Positions 1 to 12,460 of a stretch of 64,000 bases of DNA are shown piece by piece (the stretch's first letter is position 1; each line of letters opens with the position of its first letter). The notes under the pieces were generated by a model that ran no database searches, was not told the DNA's origin, and saw nothing but the letters and a program-made list of their open reading frames with translations. The translations under genes were made by a program, and so were the position numbers. Location of the stretch: assembly GCF_949987515.2 (NCBI RefSeq), contig NC_082688.1:108417893-108481892 (forward strand), given 5' to 3'. Source of the DNA: Delphinus delphis. Lineage: Eukaryota > Chordata > Mammalia > Artiodactyla > Delphinidae.

Positions 1-137
1 AGACTCTAGGTCCATCCACCTCATTACAAATAACTCAATTTCATTTCTTTTTATGGCTGAGTAATATTCCATTGTATATATGTGCCACATCTTCTCTATC
101 CATTCATCTCTCGATGGACATTTAGGCTGCTTCCAGA
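1..137 (-). mobile_element. L1 LINE fragment, cut by window edge
   Basis: Read on the minus strand this matches the segment just after L1 ORF2, with the block that reads on the plus strand as 'atggctgagtaatattcc' followed by 'ccattcatctc'. The same block recurs at 51185-51243 (minus) and, in the opposite orientation, at about 44240-44300. The 3' end of the element lies to the left of the window, so its length and target-site duplication cannot be seen. It is non-coding and inactive. Confidence 0.85.
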
Positions 138-3100
138 GAATCAAGTTCTTAATGCCATAGGCTGAGGGGTTGAGGATAACTAGGTTACCACCAACAGGTG
201 GTTGAAAATGGAGCCGGAGAAATAGTGGGAAAAACAACATGAAGAGTCACGAGCCATGTCTGCAGGAAAGGAACAGCCAGGGATCACTAATTTTAGTCAA
301 TGCTCAGTTATCTTCAATCCAACTCAAATCAATTCTGAAATATTTTCTTATGACTCGAAACATAGTAAATTAAAAAATAAGTCCTTCCTTCCAATTTGGA
401 CAGCTTCTGCTATAATCATGAGAAAACTTAACACAATTTAGTTTGTATACTGTCATGGAAGGTATTTTCCTTAAGAGGACTTTGCAGTGCTGTACTCCAC
501 AGATGTCTTTAGCATAACTTTTTTTTTTTTTTTGAATGAGAAAATCCATGTTGTTGTACACGCACAAACCACTTTCTAATGGTCTTTAACCTTACGCCAT
601 TTGGGCTTGCCTCTCCAAAGAGAGATATTTGAGTAACTGGCCATTACCGTGACATAGAGGAAGAGCCTCATTTTTCTCCATAACCGCTGAACTCCTTGTA
701 AGACATCCCTGCAGCCTGTGCTGATACAGCGACCATGGACTCTTCAGCGAATGGCAACTCCAAAGCAGCTCCAGTCCCGACCCTCAATCATCCAATCCCA
801 GCCCACAGCAGACATTGTTTACACAGTCATAATCAACAGGGTAAATTTAGAATATCCTAGGATAAATTATGATAAACTTCCTGCTTTGGGATGATAAGTG
901 AATGGAGCAGACAGTGACTCTGACAGAGAGGGTAAATTGATGAGCTCTAGCGAACAATTAGGATGGAACTCTTTACAGCTGTAGAATTCAAATTAGATCA
1001 TTTCCAACTAGCTTGCACACATTTCTTTCTTTGTCTTTTTAATTCCGAGTTTGTGTTTTAAAAGTGAAGAATAATTGTGGTCTTTTGTAGGTCAAGGAAT
1101 AAACTGTTTACAGCAAGGTCTTGTTGGGAAAATCATTCCTTCTGGTATCCTTTACTTCCTCCCAGCAGTGACCCGCTGATTTCCAGGAAGAGTCCTGAAG
1201 AGTGTGCCAGACATGTGATGCTTAAACAGTCTTTTCCTTTTTTCCTTTATAGTTGGGGTGACTGGCCAATATCCCTTCGAATCTATCAAAGCAATTTTTT
1301 GTGTCCTCCTTCTTGGAATTTTATGTCCACATGTGAGGTTGGAGTAGTCTGTGTGGAATACAAGTTCACCTTTGATTTCAAAATCGGCACCAGCAGCCCC
1401 TCTGAACAGAAGAGCAGCCTAACAGATAGACCTAGTTCATTTCCACTCCCATCCACCTCTGACCCATTTTAATTCCCATCACTTCAGCTTAACAATTTCA
1501 TTTTTCACTTTAATGCCTTTATCCATTTCAGCAGAGATTACATTTCCCAAGCTGTACGTGTTCTCCAGCTGATTTGTTGTTTTTTTTTTTTTAAAGATTG
1601 AGATCATGGAACAATGCTTTCCTTATTTTCAGTGCTTAGTACCCCAAATCCTGGTTGTTGGAACGGAAACCGCGGGGGATAAAGTCCACATTAATTAACC
1701 GTATCTTCTGTGAGAACACGTACATCCATCCACTTGGGAAGGTCCTGCCTTGCGGCTCCCCCAGGAGTTTCTCAATGTCCAGGCTTTTCTCTCTGTGGGT
1801 GCGGCAGCAACCTGACCCAGTGGTTAGACAGCCTGATTCCGGACTCAGGGAGGAATAGGTTTTCATCTCTACCCCAGCACCGAAGAGCTGTGCGCTCTTC
1901 GTTGAGTTACTTCGCATCTCTAAACCGTAACCGTAGAATGGGATTAATAACATTGACCTCGAAGAAATGCTTGAGGTGTAAATGAGAAAAATAAATCTAA
2001 AGAATCTGGTGGTTCATGAGCGCTCAGTACGTATTAAATAAAATGACTACTCTTCTGTTTTTAAGCCAGGATGATCGCATTCCTGTAAGTTATTCATGGC
2101 CTTTTGAACTGGTTCCAATGGTCGTGAGAAGGTTAGAAGAAAAATTTAGTCTGTAGAAGAGGTGAAACATACAAGATAGGGGTTTCTAACGTGAAAGCGC
2201 TTCCTAAACCATAACACGCTATATAAATGTTATTATTATAATCATGAGAACATAGGTTTTCTTGCCAAAGGCTAAAGGTAATAGCCTGTCTTGAAATGTA
2301 GCTGAGGAAGTGTGGCACCAATATAAGTTATGGGAGGGCTGGCACTGTTAACCTGGAAGTGACAGAACTGTCCCAGAAGAAACATGAACTTGGGCCGATG
2401 AAGCAGGCTTGCTTTTGGTTGCAAATCTGACTCACGCTGACTCTGCACTGCTCTCACTCACCAGAACTGGGTCAAATACTCACTTCTGGAGTAGGTGGTA
2501 GAGTTAGCTCCACCAGGACTACACACATTCGGATTAGAAGAGCAATCAGTTTCCAAGGGGACTTGGGGTGCTCTTTCTGAAACAGAGAGAATGGAAGCTC
2601 CGCTGAGCATTCCACCAAGGAATCTTCCATCTCACAGAGAGTCCTTTGTGTCCCCAGTAGGGGTTTCAACAGCAAAACATCTGCAGGGTTGCAGATATCC
2701 TTCCTTCTCCTGGGAAACCTCAGGAGGAGGCTGCGCTGAGGTCTGAAAGCCCCACTTGCCACATTCATGGTGTTTTATTCATTGAGAAACTGATATTATG
2801 AAAAATTGAGGGGTACAAAAATCACTGTTCAGAAACTGAGTTAACCCATGAAGAAAACTGCCACATTAAGAGTGGGTGAAGAAGCAAATGAGAACATTTC
2901 ACATTTATATGCAAAGATACAACTTCTAACTGATGAAACATCTTATTGCTAAAATGGAAATTTCTTTCTTTAATGCAATATAAAATGTGGGTCAGAAGAC
3001 TTGCTAAATGCAAAGTATTTTATATAAAGAACTCCAATCACAGTAGAAACTTGATAAATATTTGTTGACCCTTGTCTGATAATTTACCAAGTGTCATGAC

Positions 3101-3500
3101 TTCACCTCCTCATAAGATGATTACTAAGTACGTATAAATTACACTCCTGTCATTCAGTTTGCTTTCCATGTACAACCCATATACATGGAATGAGGCCTCT
3201 CATTTAACTGAATTTCAACTACATATTCACACTGAATTTCAACATGATGCCTTGAATATACTTGACAGTTTTCTCACTGTTTTCCTGAGAAAACTTTCTG
3301 TATTATGTACTTTTGGTATTTAACTCTGGCTCTTAAAGACATCAGAATAACATTTCCCAAATAGATCCTGATCTGGAAGCTACCTCTCTGAACAATTAAT
3401 GGTTGTGAAGCGGTATTGGCAAATAAAACAAGGCCTCCATCAAAACGTAAGGCTGTCCTGCTGCTGTTTGCTGGAAGGCCTTTTCTTAGGAGGTGTGGGC
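138..3500. other. No gene seen; unique AT-rich DNA
   Basis: No supported coding exon, RNA gene or young repeat is visible here. Short reading frames, including one of 131 residues at 1077-1472, have low-complexity or arbitrary composition and no recognisable domain. A 15-base poly-T at about 519-533 and a poly-T near 1580 are the only low-complexity tracts. The interval is intergenic or intronic. Confidence 0.6.
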
Positions 3501-3507
3501 CAGGCGG

Positions 3508-3660
3508 AGGTCAGTGGTTCTTAATATTTTGGGGATCGTAGAACCTTTTGAGAATCTAATGAAAGCTATGGATGCACACAGCCTTGCCAATATTTGCTTA
3601 GAATTTTGGGACCCCCATGAAGCTATTTTTGGAGCACTCTGAGAAGTCCCTCGGACTTGA
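3508..3660. mobile_element. Old hAT-Charlie-like DNA transposon relic
   Basis: The left edge 'cagtggttctta' resembles the terminal inverted repeat of hAT-Charlie elements of placental mammals. The text that follows (trouble-free 'tttgagaatctaatgaaagctatgg' type wording, here about 3548-3572) is also typical of these relics. The right terminal repeat is not recognisable, so the copy is probably truncated. The subfamily is not assigned. Confidence 0.5.
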
Positions 3661-4049
3661 CGGGACTTGAGCTCATCTAGGGTTTACCACGATAGTTTGG
3701 AGAAAGTCTCTGAGACCGTCACAGCCCCAAGGAACTTCAGAGTCCTGGGCTAACTCTTATTCATCCACTTTTTCCATTCATTCATTAATTCATTTCTCTG
3801 TTCACTTACTCATTCCTTCCTTCACTTACTCTGCAAATTATATGAATAACATCACTGCGAAAGCACTGTAGTAGAATACAGCATGGTCAGGAAAAGCCAT
3901 TCATTCTGTAATACCATACATCACATGCCGTACACTTATTTTTTCCAAAAATTCAGAATGTCTCAATTTTGGAGGAGAACTAAGTGAATATCAGCCTTCC
4001 TCAGAAAATGAGACAGAGGAGAGGAAGCAAACATAGTGAACTACATGAA

Positions 4050-4240
4050 GTATCTTACCTACCATTTCTCTTTTGACATTATAACGCATTTGGGAGGTTG
4101 ACATTCTTTCCCCACTTACCAATGAGTAAGCAGAGTCTAAGGGAGGTTAAATACCTTGCTTAAGGTTGTATGCAGCAGGACCAGGATGTGAATCCACCAG
4201 TCTGGATTTCTAAACTCCAGGGTACTCTTCTACCTGCACA
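4050..4240 (-). repeat. MIR SINE relic
   Basis: Read on the minus strand this follows the tRNA-derived MIR core. The plus strand shows 'gggaggttaaataccttgc', then 'gtgaatccaccagtctgg' and 'ctccagggtactcttctacc', a diverged reverse-complement MIR. It is too old for a target-site duplication to be visible. Confidence 0.65.
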
Positions 4241-4320
4241 GGGTCACACAAATTTAGGGTTACTCAAATGATAATGTCAAGTCAGAACTTGCTGCCTGAT
4301 GTTATGGAATGCATCCATTA

Positions 4321-4364
<44 letters not shown>
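4321..4364. repeat. (TG)n microsatellite
   Basis: A nearly pure TG dinucleotide run of about 38 bases, flanked by 'tatgta' on the left and 'tatac' on the right. It explains two overlapping reading frames that translate to alternating Val-Cys. It is probably length-polymorphic. Confidence 0.97.
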
Positions 4365-4404
4365 CAAAAAAACTTTTTAAAGAAAGATCAGGTATATTAC
4401 GGAG

Positions 4405-4570
4405 AGACAGCGTGGCCAGAGCAAAGGACACTGGTCCAACAATCAAGGTCCCTCAAATCGAGTTCCAGTTTTGTCACTGACTATGTGACTTTGATAAGTA
4501 ATTGAACCTCTGAGGGCTTTAATTTCTGAATCTGCAATTGGAGTTGAACTAGATGATCTTCCAGATTTTT
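4405..4570 (+). repeat. MIR SINE relic
   Basis: The order 'cagcgtggccagagcaaagg', 'gttccagttttgtcactgac', 'tatgtgactttgataagtaa' and 'cctctgagggctttaatttc' follows the MIR consensus from its promoter-derived head through the conserved core. It is diverged and lacks visible flanking duplications. Confidence 0.7.
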
Positions 4571-4984
4571 GGAGCTTGAAAGTTTTGTGATAGATCCACT
4601 TAGATGATCAAACTGTCATAAAGTTCAATAATTTGAAGGTTGATTAGTAGATTATATCTGTGCACACACTTTTTCTCAACCTAATTAATTAGGAAAAGCA
4701 CTGTTTATGTTAGTGGACCTTAACATATCAAAAACACCAGAAGGAAATGAAAGGCAAAGAGGCTTCTCACCGACAAATAATTTCCTGACAAGGCTTTACT
4801 TAGAAGACTCAGTCACTTAATCAAGGGATCACTGAGGGGTCTTTTGAATTTAGTAAAGAAACTGTTACAATTTCAAAAAAAAAGCTTTATTTTTTGGCCA
4901 GAAATATCAAAAGGAACATAATCTAGTTATTTTTAAATAGAATGATAATTAGATAGAAAGATATACTTAAAGACCTAAAAATCC

Positions 4985-5560
4985 TTTTGTCCAATTTCTC
5001 TCTTTACAGGTGAGAAGAGTGTCAAAGAGTGTAAAGGAGTTCCCCAAATTTGCAATATAGTTGTGGACCCTGCGATGGGGCCTGAACCCAAATTCTGCTC
5101 TTTGACTTCCTATTCCAGAGCTCTTTCCTCAGCCACTCCCAGCTTCAGCTCTTTTCTCTCCCCCTGGTGACTTGCCCCCTCGCTCCGCCTGAACAAAGGC
5201 TCTCATCCATCTTTATTCTGTTCCCCTCACCAGACTACCTTCCTCAAAAGCTTTTATAACTCCGTTCCACTGTTTACACCTCTGATGCCCCTCACTGCAC
5301 ACAGAGTACAATTTAAATATATTATTTAAACATGCCTCTTCCTCTAAGAAGTCTTCCTGGATTCCCCCTAGCTAGAGTCGTATCTCTATGCTTGGAAATT
5401 CTCTAACACGAAAATTCTTATATGAAAACTTTCAGCGTTACCTTGTACCATAGTTACTGGTGTATTCTTTAAAATTTCTTTTATTAGAGTGCAAACTTTT
5501 TAGGTATGGAGTCAACGGTAAGGCAATTAGCATAAGGCCTGGCGTTTTGAAGAGAGTTGT
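4985..5560. repeat. MIR-like relic followed by L2 LINE 3' segment
   Basis: About 4985-5130 resembles a minus-oriented MIR-like relic ('tttacaggtgagaagagtg' through 'gcctgaacccaaattctgc'). About 5130-5560 resembles an L2 3' segment in plus orientation, with 'aagaagtcttcctggattcc' and an end like 'aaggcaattagcataaggcc'. Both are heavily diverged, and the boundary between them is approximate. Confidence 0.5.
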
Positions 5561-6540
5561 TAAATATGAATTCTCTTTCTCAAACACTTTTTTTCCTCTG
5601 GCACCTCTTCCCATCTCTCAGACAGAAAGAACTCGGTGGATTTTATTTTTTGATCAGGTGGGTGTGGTCTGCCAACCTCTGGGAGCGAGAACATCTCTAG
5701 ACGTGGCCTCTGGGCTTGCTACTTCTGCCCCTGGCCTGATCTCCTCTCTCACTCCCACTGGTCCACGTCCTGCCGGCTCGCCAAGGTCAGCTCAGACCTT
5801 GACCCCTTCCCACCTATTCCATGGCTCTTCCCACTGCTGGTCCCCCTTCCCCTGACCTCTGTCAGAATGTATGGTCGGTTTTAGTGAATTCACATTTCCA
5901 CTGCATTGTTTCTGCTTTTAGGAAATTTTCACTTGTCCATGAAATTTTTGTCCATGAAATTAGGGCATGAGACCTGCCTTATACTCCTTGTACTTTTCAA
6001 TACATGTTCATGTATAAAATGAATCAAAGTTAGTTAATTTAGAATATTTTAATAATACGTTGAGCCTACTGATACACAACTTATTGTTCTGAGGGAACTT
6101 TCTGGTCTCCTGAAATAGCTATTCAAGTTCCCCAAATGTTCTTGGTTTCTCCTTGTACATAAAGCTTTGGTAATTTCATTTTCCCTTCATTTCAATTTCA
6201 TTTCTCAGCATTTCAATAAATCCCTACATAGGAGGCACTGGGATGTAAGCCATCTAATAGGAGAAACAAGCATGAATTACCATTTTCAGGGCTCCATTCT
6301 CATTACTTTTCCATAGCCATGTGCCTTCTAGAAACGTGGAGAGTTTTATTTCTATCGTGACACGGTGATCCTGAGGCCTGGATCCTAAATCTGCTGTAAG
6401 TCTCGGTCCCCTTCTATCAGCAGAATAACCAAGGTTGTAAAGGACCAGGCAGCCTTCCAGGCTCACCTTTATCCCTCATTTTGATATATTGGACCTTGAA
6501 GGTCTCCTTCTAGAAGATTGTCCCCTGATGGCTTTTGAAG
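5561..6540. other. No gene seen; locally C-rich then AT-rich DNA
   Basis: 5590-5870 is richer in C and T than its surroundings and carries part of a 131-residue reading frame (5460-5855). That frame has no domain, no conserved-looking composition and no splice context, so I do not call a gene. A tandem copy of a 14-base unit (starting 'ttgtccatgaaatt') lies at 5933-5961 with period 15. Confidence 0.55.
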
Positions 6541-6542
6541 AC

Positions 6543-6662
6543 TGAAAATACTGACTGTATTTTTTACTTTTTATTTTTATAACTTTTTATTTTATATTGG
6601 AGTATAATTGATTAACAACGTTGTGTTAGTTTCAGGTGTACCGCAAAGTGAAAATACTGACT
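6543..6662 (-). mobile_element. Severely 5'-truncated L1 insertion (92 bp) with TSD
   Basis: The 14-base sequence 'tgaaaatactgact' occurs at 6543-6556 and again, perfectly, at 6649-6662. Between them, reading the minus strand, is the last ~60 bases of the cetartiodactyl L1 3' UTR and a T-rich (A-tail) stretch. The plus strand shows 'ttggagtataattgattaac' then 'gttagtttcaggtgtac'. This is a minimal L1 retrotransposition product. Confidence 0.9.
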
Positions 6663-7598
6663 CTAAAAGAAATGATAAAAGGGAAATATCTTTCTACGGT
6701 TCAGGAGATTGGGGACACATCGGTGACACAAGTCAGCGGTTGCACGGGTATGTGTGTTGGTGGTGGTTGGCAAAAGGTTAAGAAAACTTGGTAAAGAGTT
6801 GTTTTTACTAAATAAAACTGAGAAAACAATATTTTTTAGATGTAATTATGAAGCTTAATTATTACCAGGAAATCCTACTTGTATCTTATTACGGCCTCTG
6901 GAAGTATATTTACTTGCATTTTTCTTTTACACAAAGAAATGGCTGTTTAATTTTTTTTCCTCTTTCATCTTTCTGTAACACTTTTTTTCATTTCTCTGCT
7001 ACTACTTTCACACATACACATTTATTAAAAGAAGTCATCAGTCTGTCTTACTGTCATCTTTTAACCAGTGTACGGGTAATATGGGCATTAGTGGCTAAAG
7101 GAGTAATGACTCAAATCTGATTTTGTGAGTAACTGATAATTTGGGAAAATCCTAAGCCCTCGAGAACACGCCATCCTTGTAGAAAGTATAAAATGACAAA
7201 GTATACGGCTGATGTTATTGCAAGTTAGTCTCAAGCAAACAAATCACCATATTTAAAAATTTTAAAGGCTTACATTCTTATGTGGTGCAACTTAGAAAAG
7301 TTATTATTTGACATAATGCGAGAGTATCTATCTATCTATGCATCCATCCATCTATACATTGTAGCTCCTAAACTTTACTCTTGCTATTTTTTCCAATTCC
7401 ACAGCATTCTCTACCCTCAGGAAAAAAAATGTAAATGGAGTAACCGTGTACGTGAAGGAGGACTTTACAAGCAGTTGAGTCTTCCACCGTTGAAACCTTG
7501 CCAAGGGCAAGGTGTGCAGCTCATGTTCAAAGAAGGAGTGGTTATCACCTGCACTTGCATCACTCTGGCTTGTCTCGTTCCAGATAAAATTAATGGTT
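6663..7598. other. No gene seen; contains a short TATC tract
   Basis: AT-rich non-coding DNA. A short TATC/CATC repeat lies at 7324-7357. Reading frames here (up to 106 residues) show no recognisable domain. Confidence 0.55.
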
Positions 7599-7803
7599 AA
7601 AAAATTCAACTTGGGGCTTCCCTGGTGGCGCAGTGATTGAGAGTCCGCCTGCCGATGCAGGGGACACGGGCTTGTGCCCCGGTCCGGGAAGATCCCACAT
7701 GCCGCGGAGCGGCTGGGCCCGTGAGCCATGGCCGCTGAGCCTGCGCGTCTGGAGCCTGTGCTACGCGACGGGAGACGCCACAACAGTGAGAGGCCCGCGT
7801 ACC

Positions 7804-7840
<37 letters not shown>

Positions 7841-7847
7841 CAACTTG
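7599..7847 (+). mobile_element. Young CHR SINE (tRNA-derived) with TSD
   Basis: The body spans about 7614-7832 and starts with 'ggcttccctggtggcgcag', the tRNA-like head with an A-box-like 'tggcgcagtg'. It ends in a long uninterrupted A tail of about 30 bases. The 15-base duplication 'aaaaaattcaacttg' is perfect at 7599-7613 and 7833-7847. The B-box position reads 'gggcttgtgcccc', which departs from the tRNA consensus. The intact tail and TSD point to a comparatively recent insertion. Overlapping reading frames (163 residues minus, 71 plus) are artefacts of this SINE. Confidence 0.97.
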
Positions 7848-10800
7848 ACTTTAAAGCCAAACCTTAGATACTAAACCTGATCATTATCAGACCATTATAG
7901 CAGCAAATAACATCGCTATGCCAAATGCAGATACCTATCTGTAAAAGAAAGGAGTTGGACTTGGACGATCATATAGCAGACCAATAAAATGCCAATTTAA
8001 ACCACTCCCCAGACAATGTAATCTACAGGATGGCATTATACCCAGGACATGAAAAGGAAGAAAAATATGTGATTCTTCAAATGTGTGTTGAATTGGATCA
8101 TTAGATTGTACTTATGTTGGGGCGTATCTCTCGTAGCTGTTCTCTAGAATGTCTTCAGGGCACTGTTGAAGCCAGTTAAATCTGTTCCATGGGTTTCTTG
8201 TTTCAGTGAACGGCTGGACAGTTAGAGGGGAAATTGACATAGTTTCCACAGTGATACAACAGACTATTCAATTTCTAAAATTTGAATTTAGCTATCAAGA
8301 GAAAAGAGCCTTGAGCACATAAAGTATGTTATCCAAACTATATTGTTTTATATGAAGTAACTTGAAAAAATAATCAGTAGTAATATTTTAAGTAAATATC
8401 AATGGAATAAGCTTGGAAGATATTAATATACTTGTCTTATCAGGGTTTATACCTTTTAAATGTATTTATATTCATCCAAAATAATAATAAAATCAATTGT
8501 GAAGGCAAATGCATGTCATTATATGTACACAAATTATCTTCATGAGTATTACTTTTTAATATGCGATATTTTTGGTATTTTCATGTACAGACCAGTTTTT
8601 TTTTTATAATGACAGTGGGATGACTTAAGAATAAAGAGGTTAAGAAATTTTTTGTCTGAAAAGTGTTGTAAGTACTTTTCCCCTCTCCACGGATCTGTTC
8701 CAGGTTGTATAACTGATGTCGTGATGCTCAAACACAGGTTCATTACAAAGTTAAACACTAGGTGGCACTACAAACCCCCCAAACTGGAAGGTAACTGCCT
8801 TTGTCTATCACCGTTTAGTCTATCTGGATTTCAGATAGACTGAAATCCAGTTTATCTCTGATTTTGAGTTTCACATAAAAATTAGAAACAGAAAAACAGC
8901 AATATTTCCATTACTTGCCTATCACCATAATAGCTCCTTTCCTTTTGATGAACACTTACAGTTCAGGTGAACCCAAATATTTCATATGTTTATGACACAA
9001 GATTTGGAAAATAGCTTGAGTATATTTATTAATTTGGTTGTCATATATGTATTTTGCTAAAAAAGGTATTACACATGGCATATTTGTTTATCAAGTGCTA
9101 AAAATGTATTAACATTTTATCATACCAAAATATGTGCTTTTATACACGCATGCATCTGTGTATGAGACACAAAATTCATTTATAACCCATGTTGATACTG
9201 ATGATTTGGATACCTTTTAAGCACTGCATTTCTAATAAAGTGAAGATTTCCTCCCAAAGGGAATAAGAAGCAGTAAGTTTATTGCCCAAAAGGACGTGCT
9301 TTTCTCAAAATATGTTAACTGTGAGGAAGAGAAGTAGTCTGATAAGTAACATAAATTTAACATAATCGAATTCATCAGTAATATTCATAAAACTGCTGTA
9401 AGAATGTGTTCAAATTCTTGTGTAAAATGACATTGAGGATTTTGGTGAGAAGGGAGGGCAGAGGGTTTGAGTAGTGAGGTACCAGTTAAAATGAATATTT
9501 ACTTTGTTGGCTCTACTCTCTCTTCAGCACGTTTACCGTGTCCTCTGTAAGCTGGGCTGATGACCAGTTCAATTCTGGGTTCAATTCAAGGTGCCGAACT
9601 CCGTGTACGGGGTCCGTATGGCCCCAGCACCTGGTTACTTTCAAATTTGCTTCTTTATATTCTTTACCTCACAGTAGTTGAGGCGAGTTGAATTTGGAAG
9701 GAATTTTTCTAGAGAAGTGATTATAATTTTTTTTTTAAGTTAGTACAAGGCCAGGTTTTTAAGGTTGATTTCATGATTATTTGCTGCCAGCATTAATTGA
9801 CAAAACTCTAGAGGCTCAGTAGTTTTGAAAATATGCATTTTCACTTTGTCAGATTAAAACCTCATTCCAGATTAAAGGCGTCTAGAGATACGGCAGCTAA
9901 ATACAGTGTGTGATTCTTGATTCACTCCTGGATCAAAACAATAAAGCACTGAGGGCTGAAGAGCAGGTTCTCGGGTGTGTTGTGCTACTGCAGTTTTGTG
10001 GGAGAACGTTCTTGTTCGTAGGGGATACACGCTGAAGTATTTAGAGTTGAAGAGTGACGTTGACTGAAACTGACCTTCAAAGGGATAAGCATGAAAAAGC
10101 ATATATACATATAGAGAGAGGAGGAAAGTAACAGCAACTGGTGCAAAGTATTTAAAAAGGGAGAATCTAAGATATACTGGTATTCATTCTATTCTTTTAA
10201 CTCCGTAGGTGTGATATTTTTCCAAATAAAAAGTCGGAAGAAAATCAATCAATTTCTTCTCTGGAAATACCCAATAAAAAATAAATAATTTTACTAGTCT
10301 TTTCTTTTCTACTTACCCAGAATAAACAGGCCATTTTCTCTAGATGAATTGTAAGCCAAATATTTCAAGGTTAATATTGACTTGATTTCTTGGAAATGAC
10401 AACAACATTTTTGTCTTGCAGATAAGTTAGGAATGATACTTGTTTCTTGAATACATTGTAGGAATAAATTGGGGAAAAAAACCCTGATATTTTTATAAGA
10501 AAATCTACCCTCTCTACAATACCCCCAGCTGCCCCAGGCTGAATCACTGGGCATTCGATATACAATATGCCACCAGGGGCTGAGTCATTCCTGCTGTAAA
10601 TCGAAACTGTGCTTCTAAAACAGCATTTTCTAACCCGAGCCAGAGCCTCAGCTTCTCAGTGATGGAGCTGTCACAGTGTTATCAATCTGAAGAATTTCCT
10701 CACAGAATGCATGCTTATAATCATCTCAGCATCACTAAACAATTCTAAAGAAAAAGGATTTGGAAATACCAAATATGGAATATTAATGACCATATTTTAC

Positions 10801-12440
10801 TATTGAAAATTCTGGGAGATTGTGTAAATGAAGAAAGCTGTTAATTGTGCTACAATTTTAGTCGGCAAAACAACCATGAAATGCTGTTTATGTGCTCCAC
10901 CTTGTCCAAAATGAACTTGAGACAAACATACAATAAAGGAGAAATTTAAGATGTGAATGGCCTGAAAAAGGGAATTATATCCATTTGTTACGTTGGCACA
11001 TGTTGGGGCATAAAAACATCTAAATCCATGAGGCAAGCTTTTAACAGATGAATAGAAATTTAGTTTCAGTATCTAGCAGGTGTCTTCTGAATGGAATCAT
11101 ACATTTCCAGCTTTGTTTGTGGAAATAATAGGGTTTGAAGTATGTGCTTAAAAATAACTGATGTATTTTATTTTCATTATACATTTGCTTAGCATACATC
11201 CACAAACATAGCAATTTGTTAATTAATTTCATTTATAAACACATCTACCTTTAGAGCCATTTAAAGAATATGGGACTGTATCTCAGATAAATAATTATTT
11301 TTCCAGAATAAATTTACTAAGCTGCCTTCCTCAAATCCTGGTATTCTTACCTGTATTTTTTCATAATTTTAAAATTATTTTTTATTGGATTTCTTAAAAG
11401 TTGAAGATAGTGCCCCCATTTCAAAGTACTGCCACATCGCTGGTTGCTTGGGGCTCTAAATCACCTTCTGAATCACAGGGTGTGTCTACTTACTGACACT
11501 TGGATCTATCGGAAGAAAACATTTTTAGGAGACAAACGTACATATCTATTTTTACGTATCAGATATACAGATTATCAGGTTATGCAGAACACAAGCGATA
11601 AGTTAAAAAGGAGAACAAAACTTTAGGATAAAACTTTAAATAATTTTAAGAACATGCTTTCAGTCATACCGAAAAGCTGGCATAAAAGAAATTGACTAAA
11701 AAACTTCAGCATTTTACAAACCACAATGTGTACCTTCCATCATAATGCTTATTCTTTAAGACAGTTCCTCTATGCATAAGGGAGGCTGAGAAAAGGGAAA
11801 ATATAATATTGCCTCTAAGGAGGAAAAAAGTTCCCTACTTCATAGTCAACTGTTTGTTAAGCAGAGAGGATGTTACAATTTATAACCTGCTAATGAAAAG
11901 GCAAAATTCTACGGGAGAGCAGCTGAATTTCTTGATTCTTCTATCCTGAAATCAACTTCTGGATCTTGAAATAAGGTGTGAGAGGAAGCATTATGTTTGC
12001 TTTTTGCCAATTTTAGGCTGGCTGTGTCCTCTCCAGTGGTTAAGAGAATACCCCACCCCCATCATACCCCTGGCCCAGTTGATGCTTCCCGCCAGGTTTG
12101 CTGCAAAACCAAGAGTGAGGACAGGCATCTCTCCTGACCCAAAGCACAGGCACAGGTGGGCAGCACACTGGGATCCTCTGGGGGCTTCTCTGGGTGTGGG
12201 GCTGAGCCCTGGGATCCTAAGAGGCTTTCTGCAGAAGACAGTGGATTTTAGCTGTCAGGAGACTCGGGCTTAGCTAGGCCTTCTGTTTTGATAACATAGA
12301 ATTTATCTCCCCCACTTCAAAACCCAGTTCAATGGTGAGCATCGCGTCACGCAAATAAAGGCTGGATTCTCCTCAAAGAGCTTTTTCTTTTTTTTGTTTG
12401 TGTGGCCCTGACCTGGAGATCACTGTCCTTTCCCACGGGT
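7848..12440. other. No gene seen; unique AT-rich DNA
   Basis: About 4.6 kb without a young repeat or supported exon. All reading frames are at most 94 residues and show no domain. The only notable structure is the pair of overlapping inverted repeats at 8817-8850. 11990-12290 is more GC-rich than its flanks, but I recognise nothing in it. Confidence 0.55.
8817..8850. repeat. Two overlapping inverted repeats
   Basis: 'agtctatctg' (8817-8826) pairs perfectly with 'cagatagact' (8832-8841) around a 5-base loop. 'ctggatttca' (8824-8833) pairs perfectly with 'tgaaatccag' (8841-8850) around a 7-base loop. The two hairpins share bases, so only one can form at a time. Confidence 0.95.
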
Positions 12441-12460
12441 TCTGCTTTTTCTTCTTACAG

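Noticed and set aside
1077..1472. 131-residue plus frame
   Set aside because: Arbitrary composition, no domain, no start context or splice sites of note.
5460..5855. 131-residue plus frame in C-rich DNA
   Set aside because: It begins inside an L2-like relic and has Pro/Ser/Thr-rich content from local C-richness; no domain.
7352..7848. 163-residue minus and 71-residue plus reading frames
   Set aside because: Both run through the CHR SINE and its poly-A tail (poly-Phe or poly-Lys). The same peptides recur at the other CHR copies, so they are repeat artefacts.
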